The notes under the pieces were generated by a model, which searched no databases, was not told where the DNA came from, and was given only the letters and a program-made list of their open reading frames with translations. From contig DIZC01000131.1 of assembly GCA_002429315.1 (NCBI GenBank), positions 1 through 14,818 of the forward strand: a DNA stretch of 14,818 nt. Reading direction: 5' to 3'. Shown here piece by piece: positions 7,045 to 13,276 of this stretch; the first letter of the stretch is position 1; the number at the start of each line of letters is the position of its first letter. The translations under genes were made by a program, and so were the position numbers. This stretch comes from Alphaproteobacteria bacterium UBA6038 (GTDB lineage Bacteria > Pseudomonadota > Alphaproteobacteria > Micropepsales > Micropepsaceae).

Positions 7045-7254
7045 CTAAGCTCTTCGATGCTTTCGGGGGCTTGGCGATTTGGATTTGGAGGGACATGGAT
7101 TCTTGGAACGAACCTCCGCCTCGAAGCTGTCCAATCCGAGACGGATCACTTCGTTAATGAACGCAGTCTGATTGCGGCCGTATTTTGCCCGGCGCTTGCG
7201 AAGAAGCTTTGCGAAATCATCGTTCAAATCGACCGTAAACCTGACCGAGCCCAT
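7045..7254 (-). CDS. Small ribbon-helix-helix-like protein
   Basis: The 69-residue protein opens with MGSVRFTVDLNDDFAKLLRK, a beta strand (residues 3-9) followed by helix A (about 12-24), a turn at YGRNQTAF and helix B ending VIRLGLDSF (28-44). That strand-helix-helix plan and its size fit MetJ/Arc-type DNA-binding proteins, many of which are antitoxins or small repressors. The tail from about 50 on is Lys/Ser/Pro/Arg-rich and probably disordered. The ATG at 7254 has no good Shine-Dalgarno. No toxin gene is beside it, so if it is an antitoxin it is an orphan. It is divergent from trmFO (40 bp between starts) and convergent with the amidase cluster, and could regulate either. The fold call comes from pattern alone, with no invariant motif to fix it. 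Confidence 0.55.
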   Translation of the reverse strand: MGSVRFTVDLNDDFAKLLRKRRAKYGRNQTAFINEVIRLGLDSFEAEVRSKNPCPSKSKSPSPRKHRRA

Positions 7255-7282
7255 TTCGTAGCCATTTGAGAGCGAGCGCTCC

Positions 7283-7288
7283 TATAAT
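7283..7288 (+). promoter_or_regulatory. TATAAT -10 box immediately before trmFO
   Basis: A perfect TATAAT lies 6 bases before the trmFO ATG. With normal -10 geometry transcription would begin at or within a base of 7295, the A of the ATG, giving a leaderless mRNA. No clear Shine-Dalgarno is present to argue otherwise, but the hexamer 17 bp upstream (AGCCAT, 7260-7265) is a poor -35, so the promoter may be fortuitous or need an activator. Confidence 0.45.
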
Positions 7289-7294
7289 AGAGCA

Positions 7295-8626
7295 ATGACA
7301 CGGCAAATCCACATCGTCGGTGGCGGACTCGGCGGGAGCGAAGCGGCGTGGCAGGCCGCGCAGACGGGGGCGCGGGTGGTGCTGCACGAGATGAGACCGG
7401 TGCGCTCCACGGACGCGCACCACACAGATCAACTCGCCGAGTTGGTCTGCTCCAATTCCTTCCGCTCAGACGATTGGGAGAACAATGCGGTGGGCCTCCT
7501 GCATGAGGAGATGCGGCGCGCCGGTTCGCTGATCCTGCGCGCCGGCGATGCGCACCGGCTTCCGGCCGGTGGCGCACTGGCGGTGGATCGCGACGGCTTC
7601 TCGCAGGAGGTCACGCGCACGCTGGAACAGCATCCGCGAATCGAGATCCGCCGGGGAGAGATTGACTGGCCCCCGGAGGAGTGGCGTTCGGTCATCATTG
7701 CCACCGGACCGCTCACCTCGCCCGCCCTCGCGGACTCGATCCGCGCGCACACCGGCGAAGAGTCGCTTGCCTTCTTCGATGCGATTGCGCCGGTGGTGTA
7801 TCGCGAGAGCATCGACATGTCGGTGGCGTGGATGCAGTCGCGTTACGACAAAGGCGACGGCGCCGATTACATCAACTGCCCGCTCGACGAGACGCAGTAT
7901 CGCGCCTTCATCGCCGCGCTGCTGGCCGGCGAAAAAACCGAGTTCAAGGAGTGGGAAGCCTCCACGCCCTACTTCGAGGGCTGCCTCCCGATCGAAGTGA
8001 TGGCGGCGCGCGGCGAAGACACATTGCGCTTCGGACCGATGAAGCCCGTGGGTCTCAGCGATCCGCGCACCGGCCGGCGGCCCTATGCTGTGGTGCAGCT
8101 CCGCCAGGACAATGCGCTCGGTACCTTGTGGAACATGGTGGGCTTCCAGACCAAGCTGAAGCATGGCGAGCAGACGCGCATCTTCCGCATGATTCCGGGC
8201 CTCGAAAATGCGAGCTTCGCGCGGTTGGGCGGCCTGCACCGCAACACCTTCATCAACTCGCCGCGGCTGCTCGACCCGCAGCTGCGGCTCAAAACCGAGC
8301 CCCGCATCCGCTTCGCCGGGCAAATCACGGGCGTCGAAGGTTATGTGGAGAGCGCCGCAATCGGATTGCTGGCCGGGCGCTTTGCGGCGGCCGAAGCGCT
8401 AGGTCGCGCGTGTTCGGCGCTGCCGGCGACGACCGCGCTCGGCGCCCTGCTCGCGCACATCACCAAAGGCGCCGACGCAAAGACGTTTCAGCCGATGAAC
8501 GTGAATTTCGGACTGTTTCCCGAGCTCCCAGGCGCGCGCGGCCGCGACCGCAAGAAAGCCATGGCGCATCGCGCGCTTGCCGATCTGGAGAACTGGCTTG
8601 GCCACACGCGCGCTGCGGCCGAATAG
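7295..8626 (+). CDS. trmFO: TrmFO, folate/FAD-dependent tRNA (uracil-54-C5)-methyltransferase
   Basis: The 443-residue protein begins IHIVGGGLGGSEAAWQAA (5-22), the FAD-binding dinucleotide motif characteristic of TrmFO. Other signatures follow in order: LVCSNSFRSDD (50-60), DAHRLPAGGALAVDR (85-99), YINCPLDE (192-199), YFEGCLPIEVMA (226-237), FGPMKPVGL, and GLHRNTFINSP. C52 and C230 line up with the two functionally important cysteines described for the Bacillus subtilis enzyme (C53 and C226 there, from memory). TrmFO uses methylenetetrahydrofolate and FADH2 to make 5-methyluridine at position 54 of the tRNA T-loop. It is full length and intact. It is alone on its strand: divergent from a small RHH-like gene and convergent with the NDUFAF6-like gene across a palindromic repeat. 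trmFO stands in for SAM-dependent trmA, as usual in alphaproteobacteria. Confidence 0.97.
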   Translation: MTRQIHIVGGGLGGSEAAWQAAQTGARVVLHEMRPVRSTDAHHTDQLAELVCSNSFRSDDWENNAVGLLHEEMRRAGSLILRAGDAHRLPAGGALAVDRDGFSQEVTRTLEQHPRIEIRRGEIDWPPEEWRSVIIATGPLTSPALADSIRAHTGEESLAFFDAIAPVVYRESIDMSVAWMQSRYDKGDGADYINCPLDETQYRAFIAALLAGEKTEFKEWEASTPYFEGCLPIEVMAARGEDTLRFGPMKPVGLSDPRTGRRPYAVVQLRQDNALGTLWNMVGFQTKLKHGEQTRIFRMIPGLENASFARLGGLHRNTFINSPRLLDPQLRLKTEPRIRFAGQITGVEGYVESAAIGLLAGRFAAAEALGRACSALPATTALGALLAHITKGADAKTFQPMNVNFGLFPELPGARGRDRKKAMAHRALADLENWLGHTRAAAE

Positions 8627-8637
8627 CAGATTCAAAC

Positions 8638-8721
8638 CGTCATGGCCGGCTTGTCCGGCCACCCCTGCGCGCGACCCCCAATCACGTTTATAGGTGGCCG
8701 CCACAAGGGCGGCCAAGACGA
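8638..8721. repeat. Intergenic palindromic repeat (REP-like), copy A
   Basis: The left arm CGTCATGGCCGGCTTGTCCG and the right arm ending GGCCAAGACGA are imperfect inverted copies, and each arm also folds on itself (GGCCGG...CCGGCC). A second copy lies at 13971-14057. It fills the gap between the convergent trmFO and NDUFAF6-like genes and could serve as a two-way transcription terminator or RNA stabiliser. Elements beginning 'cgtcatggccgggcttgtcccggcc' are widespread in Bradyrhizobium-like genomes. Confidence 0.8.
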
Positions 8722-8722
8722 C

Positions 8723-9451
8723 TTAGATGGAGCCACGCATACTGGCTGCGAGCATCGCCAACTGCTTGTGGTAGAGCGGCACATCCTTCTTTGGGTTGCG
8801 CAAATAAAGCGGCACCAGCGCGGCCGGTAGAAAGGCGGCGACTGCCCGCCGCGGTTTGGCAAGCCGCCTCGCCTGTGCAAGGCGGTCGCGGGCGTCCACC
8901 CGGGCGGCCGAGGGATCCGTAAGGAAGGACTTATTGCGCGCGGCGTGAAACGGCTGCGAGCGAATCAGTCCCGCAAGCCCGTAGGCAATTCCCGCCTCGC
9001 GTGCGAGATCGTCGTGCACGTCACGCGTGCCAAGCAGCCACGCGGCCAGTCGTATCAGATTGCCGGAGGTGGCATCGAGATAGGCGTCGCGGGCCGCATC
9101 GTTCGCGAATACGTCCGGCGAAAAATCGAACGCGCGCGCGTTTATCATCGCCTCGAACGGTTCTGTCGGCAGATCGATACGCGCAAATGTCGCCGCCAGC
9201 GCCCGCGCCACATCGTGGGCGCGCGGACGGCCTTCACGCGCGCTCTCCACAGTCTCGCGCCACCATTGCAGGCGAATCTCGCCCATCATCGGATCGCGCA
9301 CGGTCTCGCCGATGCGCGCAATCTCATGGTTGAAGGCATACAGCGCAAACAGAAATGGCCGTTTCTCCGCCGGCGCAAACAACGTCGAGAAGTAGCGGTC
9401 CGGATCGACACGCCGGACCGCCACCTCACAGGCCGCGAATGCTGCGTCCAT
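8723..9451 (-). CDS. Squalene/phytoene-synthase-family protein, NDUFAF6-like (probably non-catalytic)
   Basis: The 242-residue protein has the all-alpha isoprenoid-synthase-fold pattern of the squalene/phytoene synthase family: DPDRYFSTLFAPAEKRPFLF (16-35), then GEIRLQWWRETVE (57-69), and GIAYGLAGLIRS further on. The two DxxxD Mg-diphosphate motifs are missing. The first is replaced by LYAFNHEIARIGE (37-49) and the second by the GLAGLIRSQPF stretch. This is the state of mitochondrial NDUFAF6, a complex I assembly factor, and of its alphaproteobacterial relatives near secDF, so a role in respiratory complex assembly is more likely than terpene synthesis. That assignment is by analogy. It starts at ATG 9451 with no Shine-Dalgarno at normal distance, downstream of a UUCG-capped hairpin, and is last in the leftward run. 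Confidence 0.82.
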   Translation of the reverse strand: MDAAFAACEVAVRRVDPDRYFSTLFAPAEKRPFLFALYAFNHEIARIGETVRDPMMGEIRLQWWRETVESAREGRPRAHDVARALAATFARIDLPTEPFEAMINARAFDFSPDVFANDAARDAYLDATSGNLIRLAAWLLGTRDVHDDLAREAGIAYGLAGLIRSQPFHAARNKSFLTDPSAARVDARDRLAQARRLAKPRRAVAAFLPAALVPLYLRNPKKDVPLYHKQLAMLAASMRGSI

Positions 9452-9464
9452 TGCGGTGGAATAT

Positions 9465-9492
9465 TCCCTCCCCCGCCGAAGCGGGAGAGGGA
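9465..9492 (-). terminator. UUCG-capped hairpin between PuuD-like and NDUFAF6-like genes
   Basis: In the leftward transcript the arms TCCCTCTCCCGC and GCGGGGGAGGGA pair over 12 positions with one mismatch around the loop UUCG, closed by C-G, the classic extra-stable tetraloop. It begins 15 bases after the PuuD-like stop and ends 13 bases before the next start. No U-run follows, so it is not a textbook intrinsic terminator. It may protect the upstream mRNA 3' end or reduce readthrough. The purine-rich arm (GGGGGAGGGA) resembles a ribosome-binding site but is rather far from the start. Confidence 0.55.
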
Positions 9493-9506
9493 GATTTCAG
9501 AGAAAG

Positions 9507-10145
9507 TTAGATTTGCCCATACAAATGTGCCGTGGCGACCATGCCGAACAGCATGGGGATCGACAGCATCGTGTTGATGCGGCTGAACATGCCCGCGGTC
9601 TTCGCCGCCGTATCCTTCTGGGGCTGGGCGAGATCGGGGTAGCGATTGTCGATGTTCAGCGCCTTCTGCTGATTCGGCCAGATCACGAACCAAACGTTGA
9701 ACCACATGATGAGCGCAAACCACACCGCGATGCCCATGCTCACGAAAGCCGGATTCACGAACCCTTCGCTCGCGTCGATCGTGATCACCGGAACCAGGTA
9801 GGTCTTCAGGCTCCAGTCATTCGACCAGGCCAGCAACAGTCCGAAAACCAGCGTGAACATCGCGCCCCAGCGAAACCAGAACAGCGCCGCCGGCGTGATG
9901 TAACGGCCAAGCGCGGGTTTCAGCTCGGCAGGGATTTTCGGCATGGTCGGCGTGGAGACGAAATTGAAGTACCACAGCAGGCCGATCCACATAATGCCGG
10001 AAATGACATGCAGCCAACGGAACAGGAAGCGCCAGAACAGATTCGAATCGTAGCCCTGCATCTGCAGATAGATGAGGAACATGATGACGGCGAGAACGAT
10101 GCCGGCGATGACGGTGTTGCGAAGATTGGCGAAGAATGCGGCCAC
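9507..10145 (-). CDS. PuuD-type urate hydroxylase membrane domain protein, no cytochrome c domain
   Basis: The start is the GTG at 10145: a strong GGGGAGG lies 8 bases upstream, whereas the longer frame to 10232 runs through repeat DNA. The 212 residues hold about five membrane spans (roughly 11-28, 40-62, 89-107, 137-156, 192-208) and the signatures WLHVISGIMWIGLLWYFNF (44-62), FWFRWGAMFT (89-98) and WFNVWFVIWPNQ (148-159). These are typical of the N-terminal membrane domain of PuuD, a bacterial urate oxidase. Full PuuD carries a C-terminal cytochrome c domain; here there is no CXXCH and the protein ends after the last span. Urate hydroxylation is thus uncertain: it may need a separate cytochrome c or do something else. 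H46 is a candidate haem or metal ligand. The gene sits where secF would be expected. Confidence 0.75.
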   Translation of the reverse strand: MAAFFANLRNTVIAGIVLAVIMFLIYLQMQGYDSNLFWRFLFRWLHVISGIMWIGLLWYFNFVSTPTMPKIPAELKPALGRYITPAALFWFRWGAMFTLVFGLLLAWSNDWSLKTYLVPVITIDASEGFVNPAFVSMGIAVWFALIMWFNVWFVIWPNQQKALNIDNRYPDLAQPQKDTAAKTAGMFSRINTMLSIPMLFGMVATAHLYGQI

Positions 10146-10202
10146 GGACGTTGCCTCCCCTAAGAATCCGAAGCGGAGATTGTAGCGGCGATTTCCACCT
10201 CC

Positions 10203-10310
10203 TGTCATCCCGGCCAAGCGGTGCGTCATCACCGCGCGAGCCGGGCCCCACTGCGGCGCTTTTCCCGTGGGTCCCGAATAGCCTCGCTGCGCTCGGCTTT
10301 GGGGATGGCA
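10203..10310. repeat. Degenerate intergenic palindromic repeat between secD and the PuuD-like gene
   Basis: Two foldable units are visible: CCCGGC at 10209-10214 against GCCGGG at 10240-10245, and TCCCGAATAGCC at 10272-10283 against GGCTTTGGGGA at 10295-10305 (imperfect). The opening 'tgtcatcccggcc' recalls the GTCAT-start repeats of this genome, though it is not a close copy of the other two. It lies in the 179-bp gap after secD; I see no gene or tRNA there. Confidence 0.5.
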
Positions 10311-10324
10311 AGCGAGGGTGTTGG

Positions 10325-11941
10325 TCAGATCGCGAGACGCTTGGGACGGCGGGTCTCGAGCCAGGTCACGACCATCAGCCGGGTGACCATGACGGCGGTG
10401 AAGAATGAGGTGATGATGCCAACGCCGAGGGTCACGGCGAAGCCGCGGACCGGCCCGGAGCCCAGCTGGAACAGGATGAGCGAGGCGATCAGGTGGGTCA
10501 TGTTGGCGTCGATGATGGTCGCCATGGCGCGCCGGAAGCCGGTGTCGATTGAGGCGAGCATGCTGCGCCCGTTGCGCTGCTCCTCCTTGATGCGCTCGTA
10601 GATCAGCACGTTGGCATCCACCGCCATGCCCATGGTGAGCACGATGCCGGCGATGCCAGGCAGGGTGAGCGTGGCGCCGAACAGGGTCAACGCTGCAAAC
10701 AGCAGCACCACGTTCAAGGTCAGCGCGAGATCGGCGAACAGGCCGAACAGCCCGTACCGCAGGATCATGAACAACGCCACCAGCAGCAGCCCGCCGATCG
10801 CCGAGTACTTGCCGGCCCTGATCGAGTCGGCGCCCAACTCGGCGCCCACGGTCCGCTGCTCGATGACCTTCAGCGGCGCCGGCAGCGCACCGGCCCGCAG
10901 CAGCGCCGCCAAATCGCTGGCGCTCTGGATGGTGAAGTTGCCTTCGATTTGTCCCGAACCGCCGAGAATCGCCTCCTTGATCACCGGCGCCTCGATCACC
11001 TTGTTGTCGAGGACAATGGCGAAATACTGCCCGACATGGGTGCGGGTCACGTCGCCGAACTCGCGCGCCCCCACGCTGTCGAACTTGAAATCGACCACTG
11101 CCCCGCCGTTTTGCTGGCTGAAGGTGCCGGTGGCGTCGGTCAGCCGGTCGCCGCCGACCATGATTCGCTTTTCGATCACCATCGGAATCGGCGGGCCGCC
11201 CTTCTGCGGGTTGTCCTCGTACAGCAGCTCGTCGCCGATCGGGATGATGCCCTTCTTCGCCTGCTCGACATTGGCGGTCTCGTCGACAAGCTGGAAGGTC
11301 ATCTTGGCGGTCTTGCCCAGCATCTCGATCAGCCGCTGCGGATCGGAAAGCCCGGGCACCTGCACCAGGATGCGGTCTTCGCCCTGCCGCTCGATGGTGG
11401 GCTCGCGGGTGCCCAGCTGGTCGATGCGGCGGCGCACAACCTCGATCGACTGGTTCACTACCTGCTGCCGCATTTCGGCGAGGTAGCCTTCCGTCATCTT
11501 CATGGTGATGGTGTCGTTACCGCGCTCCGTCAGGTCGTAGGCGCGCTGGCCGACGCCGAGCAGCGAGCCGCCGGTCACCGGGTTGAGGTTCTTGAGGATA
11601 TCGCTGGCGTCGGAAAAGCGGGGCCGATCGAGAATGCGGACCGACACGGTATCGCCCTGCGACTGCAGGTCGGTGTAGCCGATGCGCGCCTTGCGCAGCC
11701 CGGCGCGGATATCGCCGGTCAAGGATTCGAGCCGCTCCTTCTGCACCTGGTCGAGCTCGACTTCCTCCAGCAGGTACGAGCCGCCCTGCAGGTCCAGCCC
11801 CAGGGCGACGGTGTTGGCCGGCAACCAATGCGGCATGCGTGCAAGCACATTGGCGGGCAATGCGTTGGGCAGGGCGATGAGGATTCCCGCCAACAGGATG
11901 AGGGCGATCGTCACGCGCAGCCATGTCGAAATCTGCAGCAC
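10325..11941 (-). CDS. secD: SecD, Sec translocon accessory subunit
   Basis: The 538-residue inner-membrane protein starts at a GTG (11941), two bases after the yajC stop, with AAGGA just upstream. One N-terminal span (8-26) is followed by the conserved VALGLDLQGGSYLL (45-58), a large periplasmic P1 region (about 60-375) with RRRIDQLG and the FDSVGAREFGDVT block, and five C-terminal spans (about 382-525). GMAVDANVLIYERIKEE (438-454), including D442, and IIDANMTHL are the family's strongest signatures. With SecF and YajC, SecD uses the proton-motive force to help release translocated proteins into the periplasm. Length is normal and the C-terminus (RRPKRLAI) complete, so it is not a SecDF fusion. 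Unusually, secF does not follow; a repeat and the PuuD-like gene do. Confidence 0.97.
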   Translation of the reverse strand: MLQISTWLRVTIALILLAGILIALPNALPANVLARMPHWLPANTVALGLDLQGGSYLLEEVELDQVQKERLESLTGDIRAGLRKARIGYTDLQSQGDTVSVRILDRPRFSDASDILKNLNPVTGGSLLGVGQRAYDLTERGNDTITMKMTEGYLAEMRQQVVNQSIEVVRRRIDQLGTREPTIERQGEDRILVQVPGLSDPQRLIEMLGKTAKMTFQLVDETANVEQAKKGIIPIGDELLYEDNPQKGGPPIPMVIEKRIMVGGDRLTDATGTFSQQNGGAVVDFKFDSVGAREFGDVTRTHVGQYFAIVLDNKVIEAPVIKEAILGGSGQIEGNFTIQSASDLAALLRAGALPAPLKVIEQRTVGAELGADSIRAGKYSAIGGLLLVALFMILRYGLFGLFADLALTLNVVLLFAALTLFGATLTLPGIAGIVLTMGMAVDANVLIYERIKEEQRNGRSMLASIDTGFRRAMATIIDANMTHLIASLILFQLGSGPVRGFAVTLGVGIITSFFTAVMVTRLMVVTWLETRRPKRLAI

Positions 11942-11943
11942 GG

Positions 11944-12255
11944 CTATTCCTTGTCGTTTGCCGGCTGATTCTTCGGCCGCACTTCGCTGATCGTGCTCTT
12001 CAGCACCTTGGTGTGCACACCGTCGGCGATCTCGACCGTCAAGTGCTCGTCCTCAGGCTTCACCGGTTTCGACACGGTGGCGATGTGGCCGCCCGCCGTG
12101 ATCACCGTGTCGCCGCGGCGGACATTGCCGATCGCCGTTCGCAACTGCTTCACGCGCTGCTGCTGCGGCCGCATCAGCAAGAAATACATGACGACGAGCA
12201 CGAAGATCAGCGGAACGAAAGGGCTGGAAATGAGGTCCTGCATGGGTCCGGGCAC
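11944..12255 (-). CDS. yajC: YajC, preprotein translocase accessory subunit
   Basis: The protein is 103 residues if started at the GTG (12255) or 99 from the ATG at 12243 (MQDLISSPFVPL); neither has a strong ribosome site. One membrane span (about 12-28) runs into the signature YFLLMRPQQQRVKQLR (24-39), then GDTVITAGGHIATV (48-61), the conserved cytoplasmic domain of YajC. YajC associates with SecDF and with AcrB-type pumps at the inner membrane and is small but near-universal. It lies 2 bp upstream of secD, so the pair must be co-transcribed. The 106 bp upstream, after the NlpD-like stop, hold a plausible promoter, so yajC-secD can probably be expressed separately from surE-pcm-nlpD. Confidence 0.95.
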   Translation of the reverse strand: MPGPMQDLISSPFVPLIFVLVVMYFLLMRPQQQRVKQLRTAIGNVRRGDTVITAGGHIATVSKPVKPEDEHLTVEIADGVHTKVLKSTISEVRPKNQPANDKE

Positions 12256-12309
12256 GTCGGTTTTCGCGGATTAAATAGGGATGCTCCGCCGTCCGGCGAA
12301 GGCGCGCGG

Positions 12310-12337
12310 ACTATAGCGGCGGCTCTCTCCAATGCAA
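12310..12337 (-). promoter_or_regulatory. Candidate sigma-70 promoter for yajC-secD
   Basis: Read leftward, TTGCAT (12337-12332) and TATAGT (12315-12310) are separated by 16 bases, a good match to a housekeeping promoter. The predicted start near 12303 would give a leader of about 50-60 bases to yajC. It sits in the gap between the NlpD-like stop and yajC. Seen by eye only; no start-site data. Confidence 0.5.
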
Positions 12338-12361
12338 CTTGGGGACTTACGCCCTCGCCTT

Positions 12362-13276
12362 TCAGCTCTCGCGGCTGGCGAGCAGCAGCGGCCGGGGATC
12401 GACGGGCCTGACGCCCTGGCGGATTTCGAAATGCAGCTGCGGCGAGGTCACGTCGCCGGTCGCGCCGGCAAATCCGATCACGTCGCCGCGATCCACCCGG
12501 TCGCCGCGCGCCACCGCGATGCGCTCGGCGTGGGCATAGGCCGTGACGTAGCCGTTGTCGTGGCGGATGAGGATGAGATTGCCGTAACCCTTCAGCTCGT
12601 TGCCGGCATAGGCGACGGTGCCGGCGGCGGCGGCGTGAATGGGGGTGCCAAGTTCGGCGGCGATGTTGATGCCGTCGTTGCGTTCCCCGTCGCCGCTCTT
12701 GCCGAAGGCGACGATGATTTTGCCTTCGACCGGCCACTCGAATTCGCCAATAGAGGTGAGAATAGGCGCCGCTTTGGGGGCGTCGCCCGCGATGTCCGTT
12801 TTCGCCGGCACTGCATCGGCGACGTCCGCATCGCGCGGCGCGGGCTGCGGCGCGACCGCAGGCGCGGCCTTCGCGCGCTCCGCACCGGGTGGACGCAATT
12901 CGCGCACCGTCACCGCCGAACGCGTTGCTCCCGGCTCATTCCACGCGGCGTAGCGCGGCGCCACGGCTTCGCGCAGCACCGCCGCGCGGGTGGCTTTCGA
13001 TTTCGCCGGCACGCGCAGCGTTTCACCCGGGTGGATCGCATCGCGCGCGGAGAGATCGTTCATCCGCTGTATCGTGGCCGTGGAGACATCGTAGCGTGCC
13101 GCGATCTGCGAAACCGTATCGCCGCGATGCACGACCACGGTGAGGTAGGTCGGCTCGGGCCAATAATCGGAGGTCTTGGGCGGGGTCGATTCGCAACCGG
13201 CGAGCAGCCCGGGAATGAGGAACAACGCGGCCGCGGCGGCCTTGCACCCGTAACTATTTGTCCTCGCCGGCACCAT
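12362..13276 (-). CDS. nlpD: NlpD-like lipoprotein, LysM plus degenerate M23/LytM domain
   Basis: The 304-residue protein has a lipoprotein signal (hydrophobic 13-27, lipobox LAGC, lipidated C28). A LysM peptidoglycan-binding domain (about 45-90: YLTVVVHRGDTVSQIAARYD to GETLRVP) is followed by a Pro/Ala-rich linker (100-170) and a C-terminal M23 domain (about 178-298). In active LytM enzymes the first motif is HxxxD; here it is NDGIN (N200, N204). The HxH motif is QLH (Q280, H282), while H249 is kept. Two zinc ligands and one catalytic histidine are thus lost, as in amidase activators such as E. coli NlpD and EnvC, so a regulatory rather than hydrolytic role at division sites is likely. The start overlaps the pcm 3' end by 23 bp, indicating coupling. 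The pcm-nlpD order matches many proteobacteria. Confidence 0.9.
   Translation of the reverse strand: MVPARTNSYGCKAAAAALFLIPGLLAGCESTPPKTSDYWPEPTYLTVVVHRGDTVSQIAARYDVSTATIQRMNDLSARDAIHPGETLRVPAKSKATRAAVLREAVAPRYAAWNEPGATRSAVTVRELRPPGAERAKAAPAVAPQPAPRDADVADAVPAKTDIAGDAPKAAPILTSIGEFEWPVEGKIIVAFGKSGDGERNDGINIAAELGTPIHAAAAGTVAYAGNELKGYGNLILIRHDNGYVTAYAHAERIAVARGDRVDRGDVIGFAGATGDVTSPQLHFEIRQGVRPVDPRPLLLASRES

Noticed and set aside
7681..8922. 413-residue rightward open frame overlapping trmFO and the repeat
   Set aside because: Shadow of trmFO in another frame: no domain, Arg-rich, and it runs through the intergenic palindrome and the antisense of the next gene.
10146..10232. 29-residue N-terminal extension of the PuuD-like protein
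   Set aside because: A strong Shine-Dalgarno (GGGGAGG) sits 8 bases before the GTG at 10145, and the extension is coded by repeat-adjacent DNA with an unlikely sequence.
10949..11968. 339-residue rightward open frame opposite secD
   Set aside because: Antisense to the highly conserved secD; no recognisable motif.
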